Program-made: the position numbers and the translations under genes
Shown here: in pieces, positions 8,365 through 18,204 of the stretch
How positions within the stretch are numbered: the first letter of the stretch is position 1
How the letters are laid out: the number at the start of each line of letters is the position of its first letter
Assembly: GCF_000422925.1 (NCBI RefSeq)
Contig: NZ_AUGZ01000018.1
Span: 53,344-117,343 of the forward strand
Length of the DNA stretch: 64,000 nucleotides
Reading direction: 5' to 3'
Source: Paludibacterium yongneupense DSM 18731
GTDB lineage: Bacteria; Pseudomonadota; Gammaproteobacteria; Burkholderiales; Chromobacteriaceae
Notes under the pieces: generated by a model
What the model was told of the DNA's origin: nothing
Database searches by the model: none
What the model saw: the letters and a program-made list of their open reading frames with translations, nothing else

Positions 8365-10446
8365 CTACAGCCGGAAATTGGAGACCAGGTTTTCCAGACT
8401 GGTCGACAGCTCGCGCAATTGCTGCACCGAATCCGCCACCTGGCGCACGACCTCGCTATTGCTTTGCGCCATCGTGCTGATCCGTTCCACGTTTTGCGCG
8501 ATTTCGGTACTGGCCGACGACTGCTCGCGCGTCGCCGCAGCGATATCGACGATGCTGCCGACCAGCCGCTGGCTGCGCTGCAGCACTTCGCGCATGATGC
8601 GATCCGAGTCCTCGGCGATGCCGACGCTCAAGTCCACGCTGGCGCTGCTGCTCTTCACGTCGTCCACCGCCGCCAGGGTCTCGCTGCCGATCGCGCTCAC
8701 GATGCCGGAAATCTGCAGCGTCGCCTCCGCGGTGCGGCCGGCCAGCTTGCGCACTTCATCGGCCACCACCGCAAAGCCGCGGCCGGTCTCGCCGGCGCGC
8801 GCCGCTTCGATCGCCGCGTTGAGCGCCAGCAGATTGGTCTGATCGGCAATGTCCCGGATCACGCCGACGATGGTGCTGACCTCGCTGGAGCGGGCTCCCA
8901 GACCGTGCACCCGCGCCGCCAGTTCATGCATGCTGTCTGTCATGCGCCGTATCTCGCCGGTGACTTTCTGCACCGCCGCGACGCTCTGCTCGGTCAGTTC
9001 GCCCGTTTCGCGCGCGGCCGCCTCGGCATCCTGCGCCGACGACGCGATGTGCTGCACGCTGACCGTCACCTGCTCGACCCCGGCGGCCGTGGCGCTGGCC
9101 GCATCCGATTGCGTCGACGAGGCGCGCTCGACCTGCAAGGCCGAATCGGCCAAAGCGCCAGCCGCCGCCGTCACCGCCCGGCTCTGTTCGCGTACATCGA
9201 TGAACATCTCGCGCAATGAGCCGATCAGACGATTGAACGAATCCGCCATACGCCCGATTTCATCGCGATTGACCACCTCCAGACGCACAGTCAGATCGCC
9301 GCGTCCGGATGCCAGTTGCGCCATGGTGTCGGCCATGCGGTGCAAGGGACGGGTCAGGGCTTTCACCACGGCCGTCAGCAACAGCAGGATCACGATCAGG
9401 GCGACGACGCCGATGGCGATGGCCGTCAGGCTCTGCCGTCTGGCGTCGGCGGTGATGGCCGCAGTGGGGATGCTGACGCCCAGCGACCAGAACTGCCCGG
9501 TCTCGCCCACTCTGACCGGGCTGTAGAAGTGGGTGAAGCCCTGCGCCTCGTAGACGAAACGCTCGCCGCGCCGGATCTTCTCCATGAACGGCGCCAGCGG
9601 GTCGTCCTTGGCCACCGCTTTGCCCAAGCGATCGGCTTTCGGGGTGACGACATAGAGCCCGCCTTCCGACAGCATGGTCAGATAGCCGGTTTCATCCGGG
9701 TGGACGCCGCCGAAACGCTGCTGCAACTGGCCGAGCGAGACATCGGTCGCCGCAACGCCCAACATCTTGCCGCCGCCGTCCTTCATCACGACGACCAGCG
9801 AGCTTTCCAGCACCTGCTTGCCCTGGACTTCGTAGGGAAACGGTTCGGTGATCGTGTCGCGTCCGCGCTGCTTGGGAACGAAATAGAAATCGCCCCAGCC
9901 GGCTTTTTCATAATCGGGCCGATAACTCTGTGGATGGTCCTTGAATTTGGGAAACTCCTTGACCCGCGGCGGGTCCATCATGACATCCATCTGCGCGGCG
10001 CCTTGCGCATTCCTGGTGACGTAGGGCGTATAGCGTCCGCTCGGATCCTGCTTCGGCCATTCCAGGCGGAAAGCATCGTCCCTGCCGTCGAAGGCATTGG
10101 GTTCCCACAGCATCCACAGCCCGATCGAGCGCGGCGCGTTATCGAGCAGGCGCAGCAGAACGGCATCGGCCAGCTTGCGATCGGGTGGGCCGATACGCTT
10201 TATCCCGAGCATGGCATCGGCCAGGTGGTGGGGCAAGGCAAAGCCGGTTGCGAGATCCATCTCGGCATCCTTGGCATAACTTCCGGCCTGCTCGGATGCC
10301 AACTGGTAGCCTCGCTCCAGCGCCGAATCGTAGCCCTGCTTGGCGATCAGCCCTATCATGCCGGCGAAACCGAGCGAAATGGCCAATGCGGCGACCAGGG
10401 TGATGCGCGTACTCAAATTCCCCCATTTGCTGTTCTCTTCGGACAT
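8365..10446 (-). CDS. Methyl-accepting chemotaxis protein with dCache-type periplasmic sensor
   Basis: 693 residues from the ATG at 10446, which has CGGGAG just upstream; a TTG at 10470 would add 8 residues. Order: short cytoplasmic N-terminus, membrane span (about 15-37), a large periplasmic Cache-like region (about 40-340; segments [27 protein letters not shown]), second span (about 345-365), HAMP, and the signalling domain with the conserved hairpin tip ([34 protein letters not shown]). It would steer flagellar motion to a small ligand, often amino acids or organic acids for dCache. It stands alone. Confidence 0.93.
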   Translation of the reverse strand: MSEENSKWGNLSTRITLVAALAISLGFAGMIGLIAKQGYDSALERGYQLASEQAGSYAKDAEMDLATGFALPHHLADAMLGIKRIGPPDRKLADAVLLRLLDNAPRSIGLWMLWEPNAFDGRDDAFRLEWPKQDPSGRYTPYVTRNAQGAAQMDVMMDPPRVKEFPKFKDHPQSYRPDYEKAGWGDFYFVPKQRGRDTITEPFPYEVQGKQVLESSLVVVMKDGGGKMLGVAATDVSLGQLQQRFGGVHPDETGYLTMLSEGGLYVVTPKADRLGKAVAKDDPLAPFMEKIRRGERFVYEAQGFTHFYSPVRVGETGQFWSLGVSIPTAAITADARRQSLTAIAIGVVALIVILLLLTAVVKALTRPLHRMADTMAQLASGRGDLTVRLEVVNRDEIGRMADSFNRLIGSLREMFIDVREQSRAVTAAAGALADSALQVERASSTQSDAASATAAGVEQVTVSVQHIASSAQDAEAAARETGELTEQSVAAVQKVTGEIRRMTDSMHELAARVHGLGARSSEVSTIVGVIRDIADQTNLLALNAAIEAARAGETGRGFAVVADEVRKLAGRTAEATLQISGIVSAIGSETLAAVDDVKSSSASVDLSVGIAEDSDRIMREVLQRSQRLVGSIVDIAAATREQSSASTEIAQNVERISTMAQSNSEVVRQVADSVQQLRELSTSLENLVSNFRL

Positions 10447-10574
10447 GCCCAGCTCCCGGTTGTCATCCAATGCATATCGGCATTTTTACACTCTTGCCGC
10501 TCACGTCCAGTCTACAGGCTGAACGGCCGGGACAACAAAGGCCGGCGACAAATTGTTGCATTGCAACGACGCGC

Positions 10575-13328
10575 TCACCGTACAGGCAAGGCGCCGGCCA
10601 GCAACTCGAGTGCGGGTGCGGGCCGCCCGAACCAGTAGCCTTGCGCCAGATCGCAACGATGCCGCAACAGAAAATCGCGCTGCCCTTCGGTTTCGACCCC
10701 CTCGGCTATCATGCGCCACCCCATAGCGTGCCCCATTGCAATCATCGCTTCCACCAGGCGCCCGGTCTGCTCGCGCTCCAGCATGTGGTGGATAAAGGAA
10801 CCGTCGATTTTCAGCGTACTGAGGGGGTAACGCTGCAAGTGAGCGAGCGAGGCCTTGCCCATGCCGAAATCGTCTATCGACAGCCCGATGCCGATATCGC
10901 ACAGACGGGTCAGATTGCGGACGGTCTCCAGCCTCTCGTCCATCAGGATGCTTTCCGTGATTTCCAGATCCAGCCGCTGCGGAGCAAAGCCGTAGCCGGA
11001 TAACAACGCCGCCACCCAGTCGGCGAACTCCGGCGCCTGCAGCTGGCGCGCCGAGACATTGACCGCCACCCGGTCGGGGAAGGCAGCGGCGCCCAGCCCG
11101 GACTGCATATCCCGGCAGGCGTTTTCCAGGACCCAGTCGCCCAGGCTCTTGAGCAGCCCCGCCTCCTCCGCCAAGGCAAAGAACTCGCCCGGCAGGCTCA
11201 GATGTCCTGCCTCATCCTGCCAGCGCAGCAAGCCTTCCAGCTCGACAGCAGCGCCACTGTTCAAATCGAAGATGGGCTGATAATACAGACGCATCTCACC
11301 GCGCTCGAGCGCTCCCCGCAGCCGGGCCTCTTGCGCGCTGCGCCGCAGCAGCTTGCTGTTCAGCGCCTGGGTGAAGAAGCGGTAGCCGTTGCGCCCCGCC
11401 TCCTTTGCCTTGTACATGGCGAGATCGGCGTTGCGCAGCAGCGTCTGACTATCCTGACCGTCGTTCGGAAACAGGGCGATGCCGACACTGGCGGTCACCG
11501 ACGGCTCAGCCGAGCGGATTTCAAACGGTAGCGCAACGGCGCGGATCACGTGCTCGGCCACCTTGGCCGCCTGATAGGCGCGCAACAGGCCGGGCAATAT
11601 GATGACAAACTCGTCGCCGCCGAGACGCGACACCGTATCGCCCTCGCGCAGGCACTTGCGCAAGCGCTGCGCGAGCTCGCGCAAAAGTGCATCGCCGGCA
11701 GTATGCCCGAGCGTGTCGTTGACCCGCTTGAAGCGGTCGAGATCGAGATATAACAAGGCGCAAGACAGCTTTGTGCGCTGCGCCTGGGCAATGGCCTGGC
11801 CGAGGCGATCGAGCATCAGCACCCGGTTGGGCAAACCGGTCAGATCGTCGAAATTGGCCTGGCGCCAAAGGTTTTCTTCGTAGCGGCGGCGGTAACCTAT
11901 CATCGACTCGATGTCCGACACATCGCCCTCGTTCCAGGCATCGGCCTGCAAGGTCTGCCGAATCGCGGCGAGTCCGGATGACAGCGGCCCCAGGCATGCG
12001 TGATCCCCCTTCTCACGCGACAGTACGACGTGGATATCATCCAGCAGCAAGCGCATCAGGCCGCTGCGCAAGCCGTTGAGGACTTCGGTGCGCTTGAGTC
12101 GGCTGCGCGTGAAGTAATCGCAGAATCGCGCGTAATGCAACGGAAACCCGTCGACCACGGCATCGTAAAACGGCTCGCCGCCATCGAAGAAAAAAACGCC
12201 GACCAGAGTCTGGTTCAGCATGATGCCGAGGATTTCACCGGCGCTGGATAGCCCGGCCACGGGAATCGGCCAGCCGCGCCCCAACTCGGACGGCAAAGCG
12301 GAACTCCGCAGGCGTCGCAGCATGCAATCGCTGAGTATCGCAGCGATCGGCAGGGGTTTGTCATGCAGAAACCGTGCGAGATCGCCTTCGGTCTGCGCGG
12401 CAAGATCCTTGCCGACCAGAAGCAACAACTGGTCGCCGGAGTTGACGTCGCCATATAACGACACGCTTCCCTGGCCGACATCGATGCCGGATACCGCACG
12501 AACATGCACCTCGCCATCGATGTCGAGGCCGAAGCTATGCCCGAGCAGGCGCTGCTGCAAATCGTCGGTGGGACAGTCCAGGGCCTTGGCGAGCGCCGAC
12601 AGTATCGGCACGATGGCGCCGGAGCTCGCATCTATCACCGAATGCACCGTCCGGCGCCCGGGATCGACTTCGAGCAGAGAGAACGCAATGCCGGTCTTGT
12701 GAAAATGATGACTCTTGAACACGCCGTAGCGTTTGCCAGGCGCCAGTTTGAGAAAGACCAGGACGGCATGATTGCTCATGCTCTTCTGTCCGTCGTGCAG
12801 CGACGGCAAACCGGCATCGGAGCGCCGCACGCAGAGGCCGCCGACGAACAGGCAGGGAAAGCGCCCGCTGCGGTAGACCGCTTCCATGAACAGGCTGTCG
12901 CAAGCCGTGGCGCCATCGATGAAAGTCAGCGCCAGGGTATCGCGGGCATCCAGGGAAAACGGCAGCGCGACCCCTTTGAGCGCGCCGACCAGGCGCTCGA
13001 TCCGTTGTTCGCGGGACAGGAGCGAAGCGCCGACCTGCAAGGCAAGCGAATGGATGCTGGCACAAGCCAGCAGCCGGGGCGAGAAAATCTGCAGCACGAC
13101 GCCCCCGCCGCCGGAGCGGTACCAGGGTTCGCCCTGCGTGGCGCACAATTCGCCCTCGACGGCCACCGCCAGAAACGGGGCGCCGGCACCGACCCGCTTG
13201 AGGGCCGTCGTCAAGACATCGAAATCGGCGTCCGGGGAAACGAAAGCGAGGATCAGTGTTGTCGCGCGGCCATCGAAAACAAAATCCTCGCCCGCGACCC
13301 CATCCAGGGTTGCGTTAGTTTCGAGCAC
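10575..13328 (-). CDS. FIST-domain diguanylate cyclase/phosphodiesterase (FIST-GGDEF-EAL)
   Basis: 917 residues from a GTG at 13328; no good ribosome site is visible, so the start is uncertain. FIST_N/FIST_C sensor domains fill about 1-400, a linker follows, GGDEF lies near 470-630 with an intact RLGGDEFVIILP, and EAL near 645-905. The EAL signature reads EGL (VELEGLLRW), but other phosphodiesterase residues remain (NVSARQL, LEITES, DDFGMGKASL, LKIDGSF, AEGVETE). It could both make and break c-di-GMP in the cytoplasm under control of the FIST ligand. A separate FIST gene with its own kinase lies at 51763-52908. Confidence 0.9.
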   Translation of the reverse strand: MLETNATLDGVAGEDFVFDGRATTLILAFVSPDADFDVLTTALKRVGAGAPFLAVAVEGELCATQGEPWYRSGGGGVVLQIFSPRLLACASIHSLALQVGASLLSREQRIERLVGALKGVALPFSLDARDTLALTFIDGATACDSLFMEAVYRSGRFPCLFVGGLCVRRSDAGLPSLHDGQKSMSNHAVLVFLKLAPGKRYGVFKSHHFHKTGIAFSLLEVDPGRRTVHSVIDASSGAIVPILSALAKALDCPTDDLQQRLLGHSFGLDIDGEVHVRAVSGIDVGQGSVSLYGDVNSGDQLLLLVGKDLAAQTEGDLARFLHDKPLPIAAILSDCMLRRLRSSALPSELGRGWPIPVAGLSSAGEILGIMLNQTLVGVFFFDGGEPFYDAVVDGFPLHYARFCDYFTRSRLKRTEVLNGLRSGLMRLLLDDIHVVLSREKGDHACLGPLSSGLAAIRQTLQADAWNEGDVSDIESMIGYRRRYEENLWRQANFDDLTGLPNRVLMLDRLGQAIAQAQRTKLSCALLYLDLDRFKRVNDTLGHTAGDALLRELAQRLRKCLREGDTVSRLGGDEFVIILPGLLRAYQAAKVAEHVIRAVALPFEIRSAEPSVTASVGIALFPNDGQDSQTLLRNADLAMYKAKEAGRNGYRFFTQALNSKLLRRSAQEARLRGALERGEMRLYYQPIFDLNSGAAVELEGLLRWQDEAGHLSLPGEFFALAEEAGLLKSLGDWVLENACRDMQSGLGAAAFPDRVAVNVSARQLQAPEFADWVAALLSGYGFAPQRLDLEITESILMDERLETVRNLTRLCDIGIGLSIDDFGMGKASLAHLQRYPLSTLKIDGSFIHHMLEREQTGRLVEAMIAMGHAMGWRMIAEGVETEGQRDFLLRHRCDLAQGYWFGRPAPALELLAGALPVR

Positions 13329-13626
13329 CCTGACATGCGGGGCAGAAACGGTCGCGGTGGAAATGATAGCCTCGAACGGGGTCGCGGATGCAATGAAAAG
13401 GCCGGACCCGACGAACGGCGCCAGCCGCCGTTCATGGCGTCCCTGCCCTCGTTATAGGACGCCGACATGACAAAACCAATCGCGGCAAGCACCACAGCCC
13501 TCCCCTTCGGTCACGTCTGCAGTTTCGCTTGCGATCAGCGCCTCGCGCATCATGTGCGCGTCAGCGTCGCCCCGCTCCTCGGCCGAGGCGGCGATCCGGT
13601 TTTGACCATGACCGGCCGCGCGGGAC
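13329..13626. other. Intergenic stretch without a supported gene
   Basis: Open frames occur on both strands but none has a ribosome site plus protein-like composition. A frame from 13467 (+) begins MTKPIAAS but runs into the DUF1003 gene on the other strand and then becomes Arg/Ala-rich, as shadow frames do. It holds the upstream region of the FIST-GGDEF-EAL gene. Confidence 0.6.
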
Positions 13627-14136
13627 TCAGGGCTCGCCGCGTGCGAAGCGCTGATGCATCTCGACCGTCAGCCCCTCGATGCGCTCGGTCAGCGTCTTGG
13701 TCAGTTCAGTCAAACGCGTGTTCTGTTCCAATAGCGCGAGCAAGTGCGCCTGCTGCCCGGCGACGTCGATGGCGATGGCTTCGCGATGCAGGGCATCGGC
13801 TTCGCCATGCGCCTTGTCGCGCGCCGCCTGCCGGGTCTGCGCGAGCAGGATCAGCGGCGCGGCATAAGCCGCCTGCAAGCTGAAAGCCAGGTTGAGCAGA
13901 ATAAAGGGGTAGACATCGAATTTGACCAGGCCTGCGACATTGGCCGCGATCCAGATAAAGACGATCAGGGTCTGCGCGCCGAGGAAGGTCGGCGTTCCGA
14001 AAAAACGGGCAAACGCTTCGGCCTTCAGCGCAAAAGCATCGTTTCCGAAGGTGGAGGCCAGATGCACGAAAGGGCGATGAAAGCGCAGGTGATCGGGAAG
14101 TGGGGCAGGCATTGGTTCGTGCTGGGCAGCAGGCAT
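13627..14136 (-). CDS. DUF1003 family membrane protein
   Basis: 169 residues from the ATG at 14136, preceded by GGAGAGA; the longer open frame upstream is not coding. Two membrane spans (about 54-72 and 77-99: AQTLIVFIWIAANVAG, PFILLNLAFSLQAAYAAPLILL) are followed by an alpha-helical tail with heptad-like Leu spacing (about 115-165), likely a coiled coil. Proteins of this family (YlaN/CbrB-like neighbours of Mg/Zn transport in some genomes) have no agreed function. Stands alone after the aspS unit. Confidence 0.82.
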   Translation of the reverse strand: MPAAQHEPMPAPLPDHLRFHRPFVHLASTFGNDAFALKAEAFARFFGTPTFLGAQTLIVFIWIAANVAGLVKFDVYPFILLNLAFSLQAAYAAPLILLAQTRQAARDKAHGEADALHREAIAIDVAGQQAHLLALLEQNTRLTELTKTLTERIEGLTVEMHQRFARGEP

Positions 14137-14218
14137 GAGTCTCTCCGGCGCAATGGACGCAAACGGGCGCGGTGCGCGCCTTCTCGTCCACTGTGACAGA
14201 TTGCGGCAGCCTGGGCAC

Positions 14219-14258
14219 AAAAAACACCCCCCGCACGGAAGCCTCCGGGCGGGGGGTG
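14219..14258 (-). terminator. Rho-independent terminator of the fmdB-DUF502-aspS operon
   Basis: Read on the minus strand, a perfect 10-bp stem (CACCCCCCGC / GCGGGGGGTG, arms 14225-14234 and 14249-14258) with a 14-base loop is followed by TTTTTT at 14224-14219. It begins 19 bases after the aspS stop. Confidence 0.92.
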
Positions 14259-14276
14259 CATCGGGCAGCGAACCGC

Positions 14277-16070
14277 TCAGGCCTGGGCCGGTTCGGCCTT
14301 CTGCCGCAAGCGCAGATTCAGCTCGCGCAACTGCTTGTCGTCCACGGCGTTCGGCGCATTGGTCAGCAGGCACTGCGCACGCTGGGTCTTGGGGAAGGCG
14401 ATCACATCGCGAATCGACTCGGCGCCGGCCATCAGCGTAACCAGCCGATCGAGACCGAAGGCCAGACCGCCATGCGGCGGCGCACCGAACTTGAGGTTGT
14501 CGAGCAGGAAGCCGAACTTGTTCTGCTGTTCTTCCGGGGTGATATTCAGCGCGGCGAACACTTTTTCCTGCACCTCGGCGCGATGGATACGAATGGAACC
14601 ACCGCCGATTTCCCAACCGTTGAGCACCATATCGTAGGCGCGCGCCAGGCAGGCCCCCGGGTCGCTCTCAAGCAGGTCTTCGTGGCCGGGCTTTGGCGCC
14701 GTGAACGGGTGATGGCAGGCGGTCCAGCGGTCGTCTTCCTCGTCATGCTCGAACATCGGGAAGTCGACCACCCACAGCGGTTTCCATTCCTTGACGGCGA
14801 AGCCCTTCTCGTGGCCGATCTTCAGACGCAGCGCGCCGATCGCCTCGTTCACGACCTTGGTCTTGTCCGCGCCGAAGAAAATCAGGTCGCCATCGACCGC
14901 GCCGGTGCGCTTGACGATCTCGACCAGCGCCGCTTCGGACAGGAACTTGACGATGGGAGACTGCAGGCCGCTATCCTCGCCGTTGCTGAGGCGAGTCGCA
15001 TCGTTGACCTTGATATAAGCCAGACCCTTGGCGCCGTAGATGGCGACAAACTGGGTGTACTCGTCGATTTCCTTGCGCGTGAGCGAGGCGCCGCCCGGGA
15101 TGCGCAGGGCAACGACCCGCCCATTGGGCAGATCGGCCGCAGCGCGGAACACCTTGAACGTCTCGTTCTTCATCAGATCGGTGAGTTCGGTGAAAGCCAG
15201 CGGGATACGCAGATCGGGCTTGTCCGAGCCGTACAGGAACATCGCGTCGGCGTAGGTCATGCGCGGGAAATCGCCGAGCTTGACGTCCAGAACTTCGTCG
15301 AACAGCTCGCGGGTCATGGTCTCGGTGATGTCCATGATCTCGGCTTCCGACAGGAAAGAGGTCTCGATATCGATCTGGGTGAATTCCGGCTGACGATCCG
15401 CACGCAGATCCTCATCGCGGAAACACTTGGTGATCTGGTAGTAGCGGTCGAAGCCGGCGACCATCAACAGCTGCTTGAACAGCTGCGGCGATTGCGGCAA
15501 CGCGAAGAACTCGCCCGGATGGACGCGCGACGGAACCAGGTAGTCGCGTGCACCTTCCGGCGTCGAACGGGTCAGCATCGGCGTTTCGATATCGATGAAA
15601 CCCTGGCGGTCGAGGTAACGGCGTACGCTCATCGCCACGCGGTAGCGCAGGCGCAGGTTCTTCTGCATCTGCGGACGGCGCAGATCGATCACGCGGTTGG
15701 TCAGGCGAACGTTCTCGGACAGATTTTCGTCGTCGATCTGGAACGGCGGCGTGGCCGCGGTGTTCAGAACGTCGATCTCCTTGGCGAGAATCTCGATCTC
15801 GCCCGAAATCATCTTGCTGTTGGCCGTGCCGGCAGGGCGCTCGCGCACGATGCCGGTCACCGACAGCACGAATTCGTTGCGGCTGCCATCGGCCGTCTTG
15901 AAGGCTTCCGGGGTGTCCGGATCGATCACCACCTGCACCAGACCTTCGCGGTCGCGCAAGTCGATGAAGATCACGCCGCCGTGGTCACGACGTCGGTGTG
16001 CCCAGCCCTTGACCGTCACGGTCTGGCCCAGATACTTCTTGTCAATCAGTCCGCAATAATCGGTTCGCAT
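14277..16070 (-). CDS. aspS: Aspartyl-tRNA synthetase
   Basis: 597 residues, the length of bacterial AspRS. An N-terminal OB fold binds the anticodon ([31 protein letters not shown], about 15-45). The class II core has motif 2 ([21 protein letters not shown]) and motif 3 ([16 protein letters not shown] near the end), interrupted by the bacterial GAD insertion. It charges tRNA-Asp, possibly tRNA-Asn too if the cell uses the amidotransferase route, which the sequence does not settle. The ATG at 16070 is preferred to an in-frame codon at 16106 because it gives the standard MRTDYCG start. Third gene of an operon with fmdB and DUF502. Confidence 0.98.
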   Translation of the reverse strand: MRTDYCGLIDKKYLGQTVTVKGWAHRRRDHGGVIFIDLRDREGLVQVVIDPDTPEAFKTADGSRNEFVLSVTGIVRERPAGTANSKMISGEIEILAKEIDVLNTAATPPFQIDDENLSENVRLTNRVIDLRRPQMQKNLRLRYRVAMSVRRYLDRQGFIDIETPMLTRSTPEGARDYLVPSRVHPGEFFALPQSPQLFKQLLMVAGFDRYYQITKCFRDEDLRADRQPEFTQIDIETSFLSEAEIMDITETMTRELFDEVLDVKLGDFPRMTYADAMFLYGSDKPDLRIPLAFTELTDLMKNETFKVFRAAADLPNGRVVALRIPGGASLTRKEIDEYTQFVAIYGAKGLAYIKVNDATRLSNGEDSGLQSPIVKFLSEAALVEIVKRTGAVDGDLIFFGADKTKVVNEAIGALRLKIGHEKGFAVKEWKPLWVVDFPMFEHDEEDDRWTACHHPFTAPKPGHEDLLESDPGACLARAYDMVLNGWEIGGGSIRIHRAEVQEKVFAALNITPEEQQNKFGFLLDNLKFGAPPHGGLAFGLDRLVTLMAGAESIRDVIAFPKTQRAQCLLTNAPNAVDDKQLRELNLRLRQKAEPAQA

Positions 16071-16111
16071 TGTTATCTCTGGATACAATCGGTAAATAAT
16101 CGGCAAATAGC

Positions 16112-16735
16112 TTAACGCGCTTTGTCCTGCGGCGCCACGACCCCCATGGAAATCACGTACTTGAGCGCATCATCCACGCTCATGTCGAGTTCCCGGGTGT
16201 CGCTTTTCGCCACCATGATGAAATAGCCCGACGTCGGATTCGGCGTGGTCGGGACGTAGACGCTGACAAACTCCTCGTCTCCGATCAATCGCGCCACTTC
16301 GTCCGCGGGCTTGCCGGTCTGGAAGGCGATGCACCATGCGCCCTGATGCGGAAACTGCACCAGCAGGGCATGGCGGAATGCCTGGCCGGACTCGGACAAC
16401 ACCGTGTCGCTGACCTGCTTCACGCTGTTGTAGATGGTTTTCACTACCGGGGTGCGGGAAATCAGTCCATGCCAGAACTTCAGCAGGCGCTGTCCGAGCA
16501 CATTGGCAGTCAGCATGCCGGTGCCGAGCACCACCAGAACGGCGAACAAGGCCCCCAGGCCCGGAATGCGCAAGCCGAGCCAGTTGTCGGGGCGCCATGC
16601 CAGGGGCAGCAGGTTCATCGTCAGATCGAGTGTCGACACGATCAGATGCAGGACCCACAAGGTGATGGCGACCGGCAGCCACAGCAGGAGGCCGGTGACC
16701 AGGTAGCCCTTCAGAGTCATTCGGATCTGGCTCAT
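16112..16735 (-). CDS. DUF502 family membrane protein
   Basis: 207 residues from the ATG at 16735 ([10 protein letters not shown]); an internal ATG at 16720 is the alternative. Two membrane spans lie near 10-32 ([19 protein letters not shown]) and 58-80 ([18 protein letters not shown]), followed by a conserved soluble part with [13 protein letters not shown] and [13 protein letters not shown], hallmarks of DUF502. Function unknown. It begins 4 bases after the fmdB stop and ends 41 bases before aspS; this trio is commonly kept together in betaproteobacteria. Confidence 0.9.
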   Translation of the reverse strand: MSQIRMTLKGYLVTGLLLWLPVAITLWVLHLIVSTLDLTMNLLPLAWRPDNWLGLRIPGLGALFAVLVVLGTGMLTANVLGQRLLKFWHGLISRTPVVKTIYNSVKQVSDTVLSESGQAFRHALLVQFPHQGAWCIAFQTGKPADEVARLIGDEEFVSVYVPTTPNPTSGYFIMVAKSDTRELDMSVDDALKYVISMGVVAPQDKAR

Positions 16736-16739
16736 GGGA

Positions 16740-16976
16740 TCAGCACGAACACTTGCCGGCGCCACACGAATGGCCGCCGGCGGGTGCGCTGGAACCATTC
16801 TTGAAATCCGTCTCGTACCAGCCATTGCCCTTCAGTTGAAAGGCGGCGGCAGTCAGTAATTTGCGATAGCCTTCGCTGCCGCAGGCCGGGCATTTTTCGA
16901 TCGGCGCATCGCTCATCTTTTGCAGGTGTTCCTGCTGGGCACCGCATTTTTCACAACGATATTCGTAAATAGGCAT
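16740..16976 (-). CDS. FmdB-family zinc-ribbon protein
   Basis: 78 residues from the ATG at 16976 (MPIYEYRCEKCG). Two CxxC pairs (CEKC and CPAC) make a zinc ribbon; a Gly/Ser/Cys-rich tail ends in GAGKCSC. Members are small putative regulatory proteins named after an Amycolatopsis/Methylophilus amide-operon gene; a general role is unproven. It is the first gene of the aspS operon. Confidence 0.92.
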   Translation of the reverse strand: MPIYEYRCEKCGAQQEHLQKMSDAPIEKCPACGSEGYRKLLTAAAFQLKGNGWYETDFKNGSSAPAGGHSCGAGKCSC

Positions 16977-17274
16977 GGTTCGCTCTCCCGCCATCCTTGA
17001 CATTGGCATAGTCGGCACGATACTGCTACGGAAACGTTCCGGGCTTGGAGGGGCCGACTCTTGGCAGATAAGGTCAAAATTCCGAAACTCAAGCGCCCGA
17101 ACGACCGGCGATTATAACCGACTGCCCGGACAATACAAAAAAAGCCTTGCTCATTGCATTGCAGCATACGCTAACTAATCTGAAAGTAGACAACCCCTTT
17201 AGCATCATGGGAAAGCCGGCTTCGCCGCCGGGCAGGAAAAAAAGCATCGTCACCAACGCACGCAGGAGTCCAAC
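16977..17274. other. Divergent promoter region of fmdB-aspS and pta-ackA
   Basis: 298 bases without a supported gene. It is AT-richer around 17125-17215. GCCGG and CCGGC arms near 17213-17230 form a small hairpin in the + leader; a ribosome site (GCAGGAG) precedes the ATG at 17275. Confidence 0.5.
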
Positions 17275-18204
17275 ATGATCCGCGACGAACACGCATTCCA
17301 GCAAATATTGCAGCAGGCAAAGGCACAAGGCCCCATCCCGATGGCGGTCGCCCATCCCTGCAGCAGGGAGTCCATGCAAGGCGCCCTGGAAGCCGGCTTG
17401 CACGAAGTGGCCGTGCCGATACTGATAGGCCCGCTCGCCAAGATGAAGAAGGTGGCCGAGGATCTCGGCGCCGACCTCGAGCGCTATCAGATCATCGATG
17501 TCCCGCACAGCCACGCGGCGGCGGAAAAGGCGGTGGAACTGGTGCGCAACGGCGACGCCGAGATCCTGATGAAAGGCAGTCTGCATACCGACGAATTCAT
17601 GGGCGAAGTCGTCGCACGCGGCACCGGCATCCGCACCGACCGCCGCCTCAGCCATTGCTGGATCTTCCGCGTCGAGAGCTACCCGCGGCTGATTGTCATC
17701 ACCGACGCCGCTATCAATATCGAGCCGGATCTGATGACCAAGCGCGATATCTGCCAGAACGCCATCGATTTCTGCCGCGCCCTCGGCATCGAACGTCCGA
17801 AGGTCGCGATCTTGTCGGCCGTGGAGACGATCACTCCCGACATTCGCTCGACCATAGACGCCGCCGCCCTGTGCAAGATGGCAGAGCGCGGCCAGATCAC
17901 CGGTGGCGAACTGGACGGTCCGCTGGCCTTCGACAATGCCATTTCCTTCGAAGCCGCCCAGACCAAGGGCATCATTTCGAAGGTCGCCGGCCAGCCGGAC
18001 ATCCTGCTGGTGCCCGATCTGGAGTCGGGCAATATGCTGGGCAAGCAGTTGACCTATCTGGCAGCGGCGGCCTCGGCCGGTGTCGTGGTCGGCGCACGTG
18101 CGCCCATCGTGCTGACCAGTCGCTCTGAAGATTCGACCGGACGGCTGGCCTCGGCCGCCGTCGCCAACCTGCTCGCCCACAACCGCCGCCAGGGGAAACG
18201 CTGA
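17275..18204 (+). CDS. Phosphotransacetylase, short form (phosphate acetyl/butyryltransferase)
   Basis: 309 residues, a single PTA_PTB domain without the N-terminal regulatory part of long Pta. Conserved features: MKGSLHTDEFMGEV, a Ser/Arg-rich active-site stretch (TDRRLSHCWIF), ITDAAINIEPDL and LLVPDLESGNMLGKQLTYL. It exchanges acetyl (or a short acyl) between CoA and phosphate in the cytoplasm. The stop overlaps the ackA start (TGATG), so the two form an acetyl-CoA to acetate plus ATP pathway unit. Acetyl versus butyryl preference cannot be judged, though the partner is of acetate-kinase type. Confidence 0.9.
   Translation: MIRDEHAFQQILQQAKAQGPIPMAVAHPCSRESMQGALEAGLHEVAVPILIGPLAKMKKVAEDLGADLERYQIIDVPHSHAAAEKAVELVRNGDAEILMKGSLHTDEFMGEVVARGTGIRTDRRLSHCWIFRVESYPRLIVITDAAINIEPDLMTKRDICQNAIDFCRALGIERPKVAILSAVETITPDIRSTIDAAALCKMAERGQITGGELDGPLAFDNAISFEAAQTKGIISKVAGQPDILLVPDLESGNMLGKQLTYLAAAASAGVVVGARAPIVLTSRSEDSTGRLASAAVANLLAHNRRQGKR

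Noticed and set aside
13467..13883. Frame beginning MTKPIAAS after the FIST-GGDEF-EAL gene
   Set aside because: No convincing ribosome site; two thirds of it is antisense to the DUF1003 gene and turns into Arg/Ala/Ser-rich sequence.
16977..17274. Possible riboswitch or small RNA before the phosphotransacetylase gene
   Set aside because: Only a small GCCGG/CCGGC hairpin is visible; no known riboswitch core could be traced.
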